NCBI GenBank assembly: GCA_014804755.1
Contig: JAAUZE010000009.1
Coordinates: 129,407-193,406 of the forward strand
Source: Lachnospiraceae bacterium
GTDB taxonomy: Bacteria; Bacillota; Clostridia; Lachnospirales; Lachnospiraceae
DNA: 64,000 bases
Direction: 5' to 3'
Positions 24,062-33,541 of the stretch are shown here, one piece after another; the stretch's first letter is position 1, and every line of letters begins with the position of its first letter. The notes beneath the pieces are model-generated. The model ran no database searches. It saw nothing but the letters and a program-made list of their open reading frames with translations, and had not been told where the DNA came from. The translations under genes were made by a program, and so were the position numbers.

Positions 24062-24796
24062 TCAAAAAAATGAAAACAGGAAAATAACAGCACCCAGCAC
24101 AACAAGCACAATTCCCGTCGCCCGATTTAACGTCTTTGGCGCCGCTTTATTTGCAAAGCGCGCCGCAATCTGTGCCCACACTAAGGTAAAGAGCACACAG
24201 AGCACAAGCGTCAGCACATCGGGCGCGCCCCCGATCGCGAAATGGGACGCCGCTCCTGTCAGTGCCGTAAAGCTCATAATAAATACGCTTGTTCCGACCG
24301 CAGTCTTTAGCTCATAGCCAAGCACGGATGTCAATACCAGGAGCATCATCATACCGCCTCCCGCACCGACAAATCCGCAGATAAAGCCGATGACCATACC
24401 GCACACGATCGACTGTATCAGACGTTTTTTTGCAGCCACTGCCTGCATGGACTCCTTTGTTGTCATGACCGGCTTTACAATAAATTTAACCCCAAGCAGG
24501 AATGTCATGCATACAGAAAAGCTTCCCACCATCGTAAACAGCAGGACGGTTCCCATCATCACAAGTCCGTTCTTCACATCCAGATTTTTATTCTTTCCAT
24601 AGGTATAAGCCGATACTGCACTGGCAAGTACATCGGACGCAAGCGCAATTCCCACGGCCAGATACGGCTCCATGCCAAGAAACGTAATGAGCATGGGCGA
24701 GATTACCGCCGCCGCACTCATTCCGGCAAATCCCGTGCCAAGCCCCGCCCCCATTCCTGCAAAAAACGTCACGATCACGGTTATCCATATTTCCAT
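24062..24796 (-). CDS. TauE/SafE-family permease
   Basis: 244 residues, start MEIWITVIVTFF with GGAGGA upstream. About seven to eight hydrophobic helices. The family's repeated Gly-rich motif is seen twice: GAGLGTGFAGMSAAAVISP near the N-terminus and GFVGAGGGMMMLLVL in the second half. TauE/SafE proteins move sulfite, sulfoacetate or other organic anions across the membrane. The substrate cannot be assigned. It stands alone between non-coding regions. Confidence 0.85.
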   Translation of the reverse strand: MEIWITVIVTFFAGMGAGLGTGFAGMSAAAVISPMLITFLGMEPYLAVGIALASDVLASAVSAYTYGKNKNLDVKNGLVMMGTVLLFTMVGSFSVCMTFLLGVKFIVKPVMTTKESMQAVAAKKRLIQSIVCGMVIGFICGFVGAGGGMMMLLVLTSVLGYELKTAVGTSVFIMSFTALTGAASHFAIGGAPDVLTLVLCVLFTLVWAQIAARFANKAAPKTLNRATGIVLVVLGAVIFLFSFF

Positions 24797-24900
24797 AAAA
24801 TCCTCCATTCTTACTGCAGTCTGCGAATCTAGGCGTAAGCACAAATTTGCTGTGTGAAAAATTAATTTTTCACACTATCCTCCCCGCTGATTCTTTAATC

Positions 24901-24946
24901 TAAAATCTCCTCCGAATTAGACTATTCTAATTCCGGAGGAGATAAA
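24901..24946 (-). terminator. terminator of the ABC operon
   Basis: 16-bp inverted repeat with one bulge (arm TCTCCTCCGAATTAGA), followed on the minus strand by a TTTT run. It lies 30 bp after the permease stop. Confidence 0.8.
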
Positions 24947-24974
24947 AATCAATAAAGTATTTATGAAATTTATA

Positions 24975-26333
24975 TTACTCATTTCTGATCGCGGCAAGCG
25001 GGCTTAATCTCATTGCACGAAGGGACGGGAAGAATCCCGCGATCGTACCTACCACGACTGCAAAACCGATACCGAGCAGGAGCAGCCATGGCGGAATATA
25101 GGACATTTCGCCCTGCATACCCAAAAATCCACTCTCTGAATTCATGGCAAGCCGATTCAAAACTGCGGAGGCTCCATAGCTTATGCCAACGCCGAATATA
25201 CCGCCAATAAAGCCGATGAATGCCGCCTCAAGCAGGAACATGCCCTGAATATTGTGCATATTACAGCCAAGCACCTTCATGACACCGATCTCCTTGGTAC
25301 GCTCATAAATGGACATCATCATTGTATTGGCAATACCGATCGCCGCCACAAACAGAGAAACCGCACCGATGCCGCCGAGGACCGCCTGTACCATCTCGTA
25401 CTGCTTCTGCGCATACTCGACCCATTCCATATTACTGTTCGCCTGATAGCCCAAATTTTGAATCTGCTCCTGCACCTCGGTCACATGTTCCGTGCTGTCC
25501 ACGTTCACAACAACATGATTATAGTAAAACTCCTTATAGGGTTTTCCCGCTCTCGTTGTCGGCTGTCCCGGAATCGCTTTATTCTTGAACACCTGCTTTA
25601 GCTTCGTGATCAATTGCTCAATGTCGCAAAATGCCGCATAATTCCAACGCTGGTATTCCTCCGACTCTGCACGTTCCATGCCGACCGCCGGTACAATATA
25701 TTTTTTCGGTTTGGCAACCGAAGAATCCCATTGAGAACTATAGAAAGCGTCCGTGTCAAAAGTAATAAACAGATTCCCGTTCACGAAATCAAGATCTTCA
25801 AATTGGCTCGGATCTTCCCAATAGTAGGTATAGTTCTTGGCAATATAAAAATTACTGATCACATTATTTCCGTAAAAGAATGTCAGCTCCGTATCATCCG
25901 CCGAAGGCAGCCGCCCCTGCTCCGGTTCCATTCCCTGCGCCTCCAAAGCTTCTAACGTCATTCCCTGAATGCTGAGCCAGCCGCGGTACTTTCCCTGCTG
26001 AGCAATCGCGCTGATCTCCAAGACCGGAGACACATAGGTAACATGGTCAATCCCCTCAAACTGTTCCACGATCGTATCACTCAGATAATTCTCCGTCGGA
26101 TCGGAGGAGCTGGAAGAACTATAATAACCTCCGTAGGAATACACATCAATTGCCGTCATACTCCCGTAGGATTCCATCTGCTCCATAGTCGCTTTATCGA
26201 GACCAAGGCCTATGGAAATCATGACGACAATGGATGCCGTACCGATCACAACGCCAAGGATTGTCAGGATTGTTCGGATTTTTCTTTTCCATAAATTGCC
26301 GGCGCTCATGCGCAGCATATCCATAAAACGCAT
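24975..26333 (-). CDS. ABC transporter permease, MacB/FtsX type
   Basis: 452 residues. It begins with MRFMDMLRMSAGNLWKRKIR and a first helix (TILTILGVVIGTASIVVMIS), as in MacB. A periplasm-like external domain of about 240 residues contains a YYSSSSSSD stretch. Three C-terminal helices follow with the TKEIGVMKVLGC motif and a final LSPLAAIRNE. Third gene of an operon with the ATPase and the surface protein. In Gram-positives such complexes export peptides or act on the cell envelope. Confidence 0.88.
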   Translation of the reverse strand: MRFMDMLRMSAGNLWKRKIRTILTILGVVIGTASIVVMISIGLGLDKATMEQMESYGSMTAIDVYSYGGYYSSSSSSDPTENYLSDTIVEQFEGIDHVTYVSPVLEISAIAQQGKYRGWLSIQGMTLEALEAQGMEPEQGRLPSADDTELTFFYGNNVISNFYIAKNYTYYWEDPSQFEDLDFVNGNLFITFDTDAFYSSQWDSSVAKPKKYIVPAVGMERAESEEYQRWNYAAFCDIEQLITKLKQVFKNKAIPGQPTTRAGKPYKEFYYNHVVVNVDSTEHVTEVQEQIQNLGYQANSNMEWVEYAQKQYEMVQAVLGGIGAVSLFVAAIGIANTMMMSIYERTKEIGVMKVLGCNMHNIQGMFLLEAAFIGFIGGIFGVGISYGASAVLNRLAMNSESGFLGMQGEMSYIPPWLLLLGIGFAVVVGTIAGFFPSLRAMRLSPLAAIRNE

Positions 26334-26354
26334 ATTATCCGTCCTTCCTCAAGC

Positions 26355-28343
26355 TTAGAGTATCTCATCCGTGCTTGAATCCTCAAGCTCCTTCAGCATT
26401 TTCTTTTTCTTTTTCTTCTTTACTACAATGATCACGATCACAATGATCACAACGACTGCGGCTGCAATCCCTGCCGCAATATAAATCCATGTATTGCTCT
26501 TTTCATCGAGTTCGGCATCGCCCATCGTATCCATGTCCATGCCCGGATCCCATGCTCCGAAATCTTCATAGCTCATTTCATAGATGAAAAGATCGATCTC
26601 TTTTTCTACCGTCGTCACATTGCCGCTCTCATCCTCATAGGATATGTAAGCGGTCACGGTTCCGTCGTTCGGAGCGATCGCCGTCACCATCGTATCAACG
26701 TTGCCTGTACCGCCCGATTCAAGCTTACCGACAAACACATCGCCGCCGCTCACATAGTTTTGATCGAATTTTACCTGTACGTTATACAGCGTTGTCTTAC
26801 CGGTATTATAAATGCTGAACATAACGTTGGACTCTTCACCCGTTCCGCAGGAGCTCGGCCATAAGTCCACAGAGCTGATGTCATATTTCGACTCCTGATA
26901 GATCGGGATGGACACATTTGCCGTCTGCGTATATGGATTTGCCTTATCATCCTCATAATCCATATTGACGTTCAGCACGTACGGCTTCTGTGCGAGATCC
27001 GCCCGCGCCGTCATCTCGATCGCCAGATCCAGACTTCCGCCCGGAGAAATCGAATTTTGGAAAATCGTGCTCGATCCCGAGGTCGGCAAAAACGGTGCAA
27101 CGCCGGCAACGGAATTTCCCTGTCCGTCCGTGCTGGAAGCCGCCTCAAGATCAAAAAGGATATTAGTAACCGTCGTATCCGCCGAGGTATTCTGCACATG
27201 CAGTGTAAGCGTGAATGTATCGCCCGCAAATACCTGTGCAGGATTCGTCTCGAAACCGGTTACGATTATACGCGGTGTGGAGGTTCTGCCTCCCTCACTG
27301 TCATTATCCGCTTCCGGTGAGCCCTGCACATAGACATAGGTAACAAGCTCCGTCGACTCCATCTGATTATTCCGATCGTAGCGTACGGTAAACTTCATTT
27401 CATAATAGCCTGTTGCAACGTCATCCCTTGTCTGGAATATCCAACTGACCTCCTGCCTGTGTTCGTAGAGCGTCTCTGTATTGTCGTTTCCCGCAAGCGA
27501 AAGAATGATACGGCTGTAATCGGTCTGCTCAATCTCAAACGGCCATGCTTTGGAATCTGCGGAAATTTGAGGGGTCACGACGACCTCGTTCAAATATTCC
27601 TCACAGTAATTGATGACCGGAAGCACGATCTGACAGGACTTCCCGTATACTGCTGTAGGTATCTCCCAGTTACTGTAGAGACCGATATATTCGCTTGTAG
27701 AAGCACGCGGGATTTCCTCAAAACCGTACTTTGAAGCGAACTGTTCCATCTGCCCCATGATCTGACTAACATAGCTCATGCGCTCCGCCGAGTCCATGCC
27801 GGGGTTCGAATCCAAAAAACTTTTAGCATCATTGCATATGGCACTGAGCTTTGCCGCATTTTCTACGGTAAAAATGTAAATCGTCTTCAGATTGCTACAG
27901 TAATTATCGAGCTTTGCCTTCGAATAGGAAATCGTATATTCGAACACGTCATCTTCTTCTGTTGTACTGTATGTCGAAACGCGACTAAAGCTACCCAAAC
28001 CAGAACCTGACTGGCCGTATTCCTGATTGTCAGCGGGTGTCGGTGTGACTTCAGGTTCTTCCGTCTCTGGTTGTGTCGGTGTGACTTCAGAATCTCCCGG
28101 CTCTGGTGGTGTCGGTGTAGGTGCCGATGAGTTATCAGACGTTCCCGTCTCATCGCTGTCATCACTGTCGGCATCTGGAGAATTCACGGCATCGGACGTT
28201 TCTTCGCCGTTATCCTCATCTTCCTCCGCCATTACAACGCCTAAGCCATTCCCTCCCATTCCATAGGTTCCTGACAAGTCAGCCAGCAGCATCGCCGCGA
28301 TCGTCCCTGTCAGCATGATCAGGTTTTTTACTTTTCTTCTCAT
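26355..28343 (-). CDS. secreted CARDB/COG1361-type protein of the ABC operon
   Basis: 662 residues. An N-terminal signal (NLIMLTGTIAAMLLADLSG), a Pro/Thr/Glu-rich linker (PTPTPPEPGDSEVTPT), then an extracellular region with immunoglobulin-like repeats. Segments such as FAGDTFTLTLHVQNTS and EESNVMFSIYNTGKTTLYNV are typical of CARDB/COG1361 domains. A C-terminal helix (IYIAAGIAAAVVVIIVIVII) and a lysine cluster anchor it in the membrane. It lies between ATPase and permease genes, in the place where MacA-like adaptors are found. Partner function is inferred. Confidence 0.75.
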   Translation of the reverse strand: MRRKVKNLIMLTGTIAAMLLADLSGTYGMGGNGLGVVMAEEDEDNGEETSDAVNSPDADSDDSDETGTSDNSSAPTPTPPEPGDSEVTPTQPETEEPEVTPTPADNQEYGQSGSGLGSFSRVSTYSTTEEDDVFEYTISYSKAKLDNYCSNLKTIYIFTVENAAKLSAICNDAKSFLDSNPGMDSAERMSYVSQIMGQMEQFASKYGFEEIPRASTSEYIGLYSNWEIPTAVYGKSCQIVLPVINYCEEYLNEVVVTPQISADSKAWPFEIEQTDYSRIILSLAGNDNTETLYEHRQEVSWIFQTRDDVATGYYEMKFTVRYDRNNQMESTELVTYVYVQGSPEADNDSEGGRTSTPRIIVTGFETNPAQVFAGDTFTLTLHVQNTSADTTVTNILFDLEAASSTDGQGNSVAGVAPFLPTSGSSTIFQNSISPGGSLDLAIEMTARADLAQKPYVLNVNMDYEDDKANPYTQTANVSIPIYQESKYDISSVDLWPSSCGTGEESNVMFSIYNTGKTTLYNVQVKFDQNYVSGGDVFVGKLESGGTGNVDTMVTAIAPNDGTVTAYISYEDESGNVTTVEKEIDLFIYEMSYEDFGAWDPGMDMDTMGDAELDEKSNTWIYIAAGIAAAVVVIIVIVIIVVKKKKKKKMLKELEDSSTDEIL

Positions 28344-28383
28344 GATTCTCCCTCTTTCCGTTTATTGACTTTCTGTTCCCTCT

Positions 28384-29178
28384 CTATTCATTCGCGCCAA
28401 TTGACCCGTTATCCTTTAGTTCGTTCTGTATCGGCGTATCCTCTTTCGACGCTTCTCCACCGTTTGCGAGAATTCCCTGCGGATTGTGGTTCTCCTCTAC
28501 TTTTACGATTTTTCCATCCCTAATATGTATGATCCGATCGGCAAAACCTGCCAGATAATTGTCATGCGTTACCATGACCAGCGTCTGATTTCGTTTTCTG
28601 ACAATCTTCTGCATCAGCTCCATCACTTCACGCGATGTTTTGGAATCCAAGTTTCCCGTCGGCTCATCTGCAAAGATGATCTCCGGCTGCATCACAAGCG
28701 CTCTCGCCACGCCGACACGCTGCTGTTGTCCGCCGGACATCTGCGTAGGTCTGTGCTTCATATATTTTTGCAGTCCGACCAGCTTGAGCGCCTTCTCCGC
28801 TTTTTTCCGCCTGAGCGTGCGGCTCATCCCCTGAAAGTTGAGCGGAAGCGCCACATTCTCGATCGCGTTCATCGTGCTCATCAGATTAAAAGACTGGAAA
28901 ATAAATCCGATATGCTCCCGCCTGAACCGGACAAGCTGGTTTTCTCTTTTTTTCTCGATATGCTCTCCCGCAATGACGATTTCTCCCTTTGTCGGCTTTT
29001 CTAAGCCCGCAAGCATGTTAAGCAGGGTCGATTTTCCGGAACCGGAGGCTCCCACAATGGAACAGAACTCTCCTTTTTTTATTTCAAAATCAACGCCGTT
29101 TAACGCCCGCACCGTCTCTTCTCCGACGCGGTAAAGCTTATAGAGTCCTTTCACCTTGATTGCTGCTTCTTCTGCCAT
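28384..29178 (-). CDS. ABC transporter ATP-binding protein, LolD/MacB type
   Basis: 264 residues, start MAEEAAIKVKGL with AAGGGG six bases upstream. Walker A GASGSGKST, Q-loop FIFQSFNL, signature MSGGQQQR, Walker B IIFADEPTGNLD and switch VTHD are all intact. It energises the adjacent permease. The C-terminal 40 residues are polar and not part of the ABC domain. First gene of the three-gene operon, which ends at the terminator at 24901. Confidence 0.92.
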   Translation of the reverse strand: MAEEAAIKVKGLYKLYRVGEETVRALNGVDFEIKKGEFCSIVGASGSGKSTLLNMLAGLEKPTKGEIVIAGEHIEKKRENQLVRFRREHIGFIFQSFNLMSTMNAIENVALPLNFQGMSRTLRRKKAEKALKLVGLQKYMKHRPTQMSGGQQQRVGVARALVMQPEIIFADEPTGNLDSKTSREVMELMQKIVRKRNQTLVMVTHDNYLAGFADRIIHIRDGKIVKVEENHNPQGILANGGEASKEDTPIQNELKDNGSIGANE

Positions 29179-29315
29179 ATCCATCCCCTTGGCTTTCCTT
29201 TTCCGCTATGCCGTTTCGCAGGCGCTGACAGTTGCCGCTCTCTTTCGCACTGTTTCCGAACCGTCATAGCATATCTATGCATTAGACACCTGAAATAAAC
29301 AAAAAGTCGGCGTTA

Positions 29316-30338
29316 TTAGTTGAACTTAAAGATTTTCCTGCACACATTGTAACCTGTCTTGGAGATCGCCCGCCCCATTTTTCCCGGTAGATTCATGGAA
29401 ATGCCGAGAATGCCGTTTCGCAGATTGCGGTAAATATAACGATCCTTCGCTTTCATATATTGCCACAGTTCTTTTTCCTGTGCAAGCGACTCCTCCGTAT
29501 CCATCTTGATCAGCATAATGGAAGAGACTGTGGTAATGATTGCCAGATAATTAAACATATAATTTGCCAATTTTTTATTGAGACTCTTGGGATTTTTCTC
29601 AGCAAAAAAATCAATCATCATCTTATTGACCCGGATTTGCTGGTCAATCCTGCTCATCATGACCGATTCATGCACGGACTGGTCTTCCCTGCCGATAAAA
29701 TAGCGATAAAAATTCACATCAAGATAATATATATTTTTTACCCACGGCAGCGGCTGGAACACAAAGAGATTATCCACATAAAATGTGTGCTCCGGCAGCT
29801 CTAAACCGCAGTCTCTTAACAGCTTTGTACGGAAAATGACCGAATGCATCAAAATATACTGCCCTTTATTAAAATGGTGCACATCTTTCCATGTAAACAT
29901 CGTATCCGTCGGCAGCGCATGACGGTACGCCATCACCTTATGACGTTTTTCTCCGACTTTTTCATACACAAAATTGCTGACAAGCATATCCAGTACGTTC
30001 TCACCGCCGATCAGTCCGCGCAGCGTATCCATGATGATGCGGTATGCGCTTTCTTTCACCCAATCGTCCGAATCCACGACCTTAAAGAAAATGCCTGATG
30101 CCTGCGCAATGCCGGTATTCACCGCCGATCCGTGCCCACCGTTTTCCTTATTGATCAGCCGTACGATCGTCGGATATTTTTTTTCATATTCTTCTCCGAT
30201 TTTCTGCGTATCATCCGTAGAACCGTCATTGACGATCAGAATTTCCACATCCTCGCCGCCGATCAGCAGCGAATCAATGCACTTATTCATATATTCCTGT
30301 GAATTATAGCATGGTACCGTAAATGTGATCAGCTTCAT
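29316..30338 (-). CDS. family 2 glycosyltransferase
   Basis: 340 residues. The GT-A fold start is TVPCYNSQEYMNKCIDSLL, followed by EILIVNDGSTDDT, NGGHGSAVNTG and KVVDSDDWV (the DXD-type metal motif). The C-terminal half is helical and basic (MGRAISKTGYNVCRKIF). It would transfer a sugar from a nucleotide sugar to a lipid or glycan acceptor. It stands alone; no polysaccharide cluster is next to it, and the substrate is unknown. Confidence 0.88.
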   Translation of the reverse strand: MKLITFTVPCYNSQEYMNKCIDSLLIGGEDVEILIVNDGSTDDTQKIGEEYEKKYPTIVRLINKENGGHGSAVNTGIAQASGIFFKVVDSDDWVKESAYRIIMDTLRGLIGGENVLDMLVSNFVYEKVGEKRHKVMAYRHALPTDTMFTWKDVHHFNKGQYILMHSVIFRTKLLRDCGLELPEHTFYVDNLFVFQPLPWVKNIYYLDVNFYRYFIGREDQSVHESVMMSRIDQQIRVNKMMIDFFAEKNPKSLNKKLANYMFNYLAIITTVSSIMLIKMDTEESLAQEKELWQYMKAKDRYIYRNLRNGILGISMNLPGKMGRAISKTGYNVCRKIFKFN

Positions 30339-30474
30339 TCCTGTTTTCCTCTTTTTATATTCTGATCCGTCTTTTTGAATTCGAATCGCCCGTTAAACGC
30401 TGCTGCCCTCATTATAAAAACACATTTTTCTTAAGAAAAAATGAATTTTTATGTAAATATTTATGAATCCTGTT

Positions 30475-31554
30475 CTATGAAAAACGCTCGTTTCCCAGGC
30501 GGATATGCAAATATCTCGTATAAGCACAAAAAGCCGCAGGCATGGGATATTTTTCTTCGGTCTCCCCTGCCTTGGCAAACAATAGCTGCGTATCGGGCGC
30601 TTTTTCCAGTTCGTCAACCCGGATCGCATAGCCCGCCATATGCCATTCCTTATGCGTAAAAATGTGCCTGCTTCGTTCAAGCTCCCGCACATAAATGGGC
30701 GCATAGCCCATTTCTTTTACAAAGCGGATGACTTCCTCCTTTGTACGGATGCCTTCCACCCACGGAAATTCGTACATTCCTGCAAGCAGTCCCTTTTCGG
30801 GGCGCTTGCGGATCGCCGTCTGATCCTCGTCCTGAAGGATCAGAATCGTATACTCCTCAACGGTCCTTGTTTTTTTCTGCTTTTTTATCGGATAAGCCGT
30901 TTCCATGCCGCTCTCATGCGCCTTACAGAGCTTCTCCCACGGGCATTCCGCACAGTGCGGCGCGCCGTTCGGCACACAGACTGTCGCGCCAAGCTCCATC
31001 AACGCCTGATTAAACGCTCCGACCCGCTGATTCGGAATCACTTCTTTAATCTGCTGCTCCATCTCCCTCTTAGCAGATACGGACAATACATCCGACTCGT
31101 AACGGCATGCCCGCGCGATCACACGCAGTACATTGCCATCCACAGCGGGATAGGGCAGTCCGAACGCAATCGATGCGATCGCTCCCGCCGTGTAACTGCC
31201 GATTCCCGGCAGCGAAAGAATCCGGTCATAAGAAGCCGGCATTTCTCCGCCGTACTGCTCCATGAGCATGACCGCCGCTTTCTTTAGGTTGCGCGCCCGG
31301 TTATAATATCCCAGCCCCTCCCAGAGCTTCAGTAATTCATCATCACCGACCTCGGAAAGACTTCGAATATCGGGCAGCCTCCTCATGAAACGCTCATAAT
31401 ACGGTTTCACAGCCTCCACACGCGTCTGCTGAAGCATGATCTCCGATACCCATACGCGATAGGGCGTCGGCTGCTCTCTCCATGGCAGTACCCTTGCATG
31501 CCTATCATACCATTGTAACAGAGGTTGCACAAGACCTTTCAATGCATTTTTCAT
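30475..31554 (-). CDS. mutY: A/G-specific adenine DNA glycosylase
   Basis: 359 residues, start MKNALKGLVQPLL with GGGAG upstream. Helix-hairpin-helix LPGIGSYTAGAIASIAFG with PAVDGNV (catalytic Asp), EIMLQQTRV near the N-terminus, and a four-Cys iron-sulfur cluster (CVPNGAPHCAECPWEKLC). The C-terminal NUDIX-like domain reads 8-oxoG (FTHKEWHM). It removes A mispaired with 8-oxoguanine. It follows the nucleotidase gene by 122 bp in the same direction and may share its LexA-like regulated transcript. Confidence 0.95.
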   Translation of the reverse strand: MKNALKGLVQPLLQWYDRHARVLPWREQPTPYRVWVSEIMLQQTRVEAVKPYYERFMRRLPDIRSLSEVGDDELLKLWEGLGYYNRARNLKKAAVMLMEQYGGEMPASYDRILSLPGIGSYTAGAIASIAFGLPYPAVDGNVLRVIARACRYESDVLSVSAKREMEQQIKEVIPNQRVGAFNQALMELGATVCVPNGAPHCAECPWEKLCKAHESGMETAYPIKKQKKTRTVEEYTILILQDEDQTAIRKRPEKGLLAGMYEFPWVEGIRTKEEVIRFVKEMGYAPIYVRELERSRHIFTHKEWHMAGYAIRVDELEKAPDTQLLFAKAGETEEKYPMPAAFCAYTRYLHIRLGNERFS

Positions 31555-31676
31555 GATGATACTCCCGCATATCGCAAGCTTTTCCTGCGATACGCTCCGA
31601 TTAAGAAGCTTTGCCAATCGCCTCTTGCTTCATCGTACTTTTTTTGTAAAAAAATACTTCATTTAACCGCCATTCT

Positions 31677-32585
31677 TTAAGCGGAATTTCTGTATGGCAC
31701 ACGCGCCGTCGGCACGACTGCCGCCGCCTGCAGCGTATGCGTCTGCTGATCGTCAAAGAATATCTGCGCGCCGAATGCCTTGAGCACATCCTTTTTTGAA
31801 ATTCCTCCCAGAAAAAACGCCTCGTCAATCCGCACATTCCAAGCACGAAGCGTACGGATCACCCTTTCATGCGCGGGCGCGCTCCTTGATGTGACGAGCG
31901 CCGTCCTGATGGGCGCACACTCCGGCGGAAACTCTCTCTGCAAATCCGAGAGGGCTTTCAAAAAACGAGCAAACGGTCCCTCTCCCATTGGTTTAGACGC
32001 ATTGGCAAGCTCATTTTGTTCAAATGCCTGCAAACCTTTTTCCTGAAAAATACGTTCCGATGCATCGGAAAAAAGCACGGCATCCCCGTCAAACGCAATC
32101 CGGATACAGTCCGGCAGCCGACTCTCCTCATAAGTATGTACACCATCCGCACATACAATTCCTGCCGCAATGCCTGAATCAATCGCCTTCTGCACATCAT
32201 TTTCATCCGCAGACAGGAACAGATCGGTCTCAAACGCCTCCAGGTACGGCGCAAGGGACGCTCCGCTCGCCAATACCGCTCTCGTGATATTCAACCCGTA
32301 TTCATGAATCGAGTGAAACACCCGCAAAGAGGTGTCCGCGCTGTTTCGCGACATAATGATGACCTCAACGCGGTTTTCAAAACCGGGCAAATGATTGACA
32401 TTGAGCAGCGCCTGAATGAGTCCGAATCCCGGTCCCGGTTTCAGTATATCATATTCATGCTCAAGCTGATACTTACAAAATGCGGCAACTCCCTCCCGCT
32501 CAAATAACGCATCCTCAAAGCTTAAGTCAAACAGCGCCCTCGTTGAAACGCCGATGACAAGCTTTCCGTTTAATTCATACGCCAT
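31677..32585 (-). CDS. cytosolic 5'-nucleotidase (PF06189-type)
   Basis: 302 residues. The N-terminal signature KLVIGVSTRALFDL and FEREGVAAFCKYQ, then IIMSRNSADTSLRVF, LSADENDVQKAI and the C-terminal FFDDQQTHT match the vertebrate NT5C1/bacterial 5'-nucleotidase family of HAD-like enzymes, which dephosphorylate nucleoside monophosphates. The length agrees with bacterial members. The promoter has two LexA-like boxes right after the -10 element. This is unusual for a nucleotidase and suggests SOS induction. Confidence 0.85.
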   Translation of the reverse strand: MAYELNGKLVIGVSTRALFDLSFEDALFEREGVAAFCKYQLEHEYDILKPGPGFGLIQALLNVNHLPGFENRVEVIIMSRNSADTSLRVFHSIHEYGLNITRAVLASGASLAPYLEAFETDLFLSADENDVQKAIDSGIAAGIVCADGVHTYEESRLPDCIRIAFDGDAVLFSDASERIFQEKGLQAFEQNELANASKPMGEGPFARFLKALSDLQREFPPECAPIRTALVTSRSAPAHERVIRTLRAWNVRIDEAFFLGGISKKDVLKAFGAQIFFDDQQTHTLQAAAVVPTARVPYRNSA

Positions 32586-32609
32586 ATCCGCCCGCTCCCT
32601 TCCTTTTTT

Positions 32610-32665
32610 CGAACATCTGTTCTGAATATATGTTCTATTCTAGGACATTTCTTACGTAAATGCAA
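32610..32665 (-). promoter_or_regulatory. promoter with LexA-like boxes upstream of the 5'-nucleotidase
   Basis: Promoter: TTGCAT (32660-32665), 17 nt, TAGAAT (32637-32642). Two boxes follow: GAACATATATTC (32624-32635) and AGAACAGATGTTCG (32610-32623). The second fits the Gram-positive LexA consensus GAAC-N4-GTTC. Both overlie the expected transcript start. Confidence 0.65.
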
Positions 32666-32719
32666 GGCATTCTTTTGATACAGGTATGAAAAAGCATTTA
32701 AGAGCTGCCGGATTCCGCG

Positions 32720-33346
32720 TCAGCGCAGCCGGTTACACTCATATTTCTGAAAGGTCATCAGACAATTTTGAATCTGCCGGTATCGCTCCTCCAAATCTCC
32801 CGCATCGACCTCGATGTCGAGCGCCGCCGCGATCGTATTGAGCATATCCTGCGTCACCTTATCACGCATCGCAGAGAAAATATTCAGCTTCTGCTCATAA
32901 GTGTCGGCATCCAGAAACGCAAGCACATTCTCATCAATCGCCCACTCCGCACCTACTTCCTCCGCTGCCTCGTCCTGCGCCGTTTCGTCCGCTATCTGTT
33001 CACGCATGCTTTCCGCCGTTACGGCTTCGTCGGTTCTCTCCGCCGCGCTCCCCGATGTCTCTGCTTCAGGAACCGGTACCGCCGCTTCCATCCGCGCCTC
33101 CGGCACAGATTCTTCGTCAGATATCAGTTCAAATCGATAGCGCTGTGTGACTGACGGATATTTCTCACGGTCAACCTCACTCATAAACAGGGAAAGCGGT
33201 CTTACATAAATCGTAAACGGCGGATATAACGCCTGATAAACTACCTGCTCGGTCGCATCCTCGGCGTGTTTGGCGATTGCGAGTATCTGATAACAATTTC
33301 CCTTAAAATGTCTGTATCTCTCGTAAGCTTTCGGAATATGACGCAT
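32720..33346 (-). CDS. DUF1653 protein with acidic C-terminal extension
   Basis: 208 residues with AAAGGAG upstream. The first 65 residues (YRHFKGNCYQILAIAKHAED, VVYQALYP, IYVRPLSLFM) form the small DUF1653 beta barrel. The rest, about 140 residues, is an acidic Glu/Ala-rich linker and a helical end (FLDADTYEQKLNIFSAMRDK). Function of DUF1653 is unknown. Confidence 0.8.
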   Translation of the reverse strand: MRHIPKAYERYRHFKGNCYQILAIAKHAEDATEQVVYQALYPPFTIYVRPLSLFMSEVDREKYPSVTQRYRFELISDEESVPEARMEAAVPVPEAETSGSAAERTDEAVTAESMREQIADETAQDEAAEEVGAEWAIDENVLAFLDADTYEQKLNIFSAMRDKVTQDMLNTIAAALDIEVDAGDLEERYRQIQNCLMTFQKYECNRLR

Positions 33347-33473
33347 GACGGATTCTCCTTTTCATGATATTTATATCCTATCCCATCATACTCCATTCAT
33401 ACCTGATTGTCATGTCCTATTTCACAAGTTCTGATTATCCTATTCCATTCAACGTATTAATCGCCTTAGGGAG

Positions 33474-33541
33474 ACGCTGATTAAAGTGTTTCCCTCTCCG
33501 TAGGCTCTAAGAAAGTGTTGATTTAATCAGCGTTTTCTTAG
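33474..33541 (-). other. overlapping inverted repeats at the 3' end of the next gene
   Basis: Two stems share this stretch: ACGCTGATTAAA (33474-33485) with its complement at 33522-33533, and CTAAGAAA (33507-33514) with its complement at 33534-33541. The long stem spans the short stem's left arm, so alternative folds are possible. It covers the stop codon of the minus-strand gene. Confidence 0.45.

Noticed and set aside
30421-30441. A/T-only palindrome downstream of mutY as a terminator
   Set aside because: It has almost no G-C pairs and would not form a stable stem.
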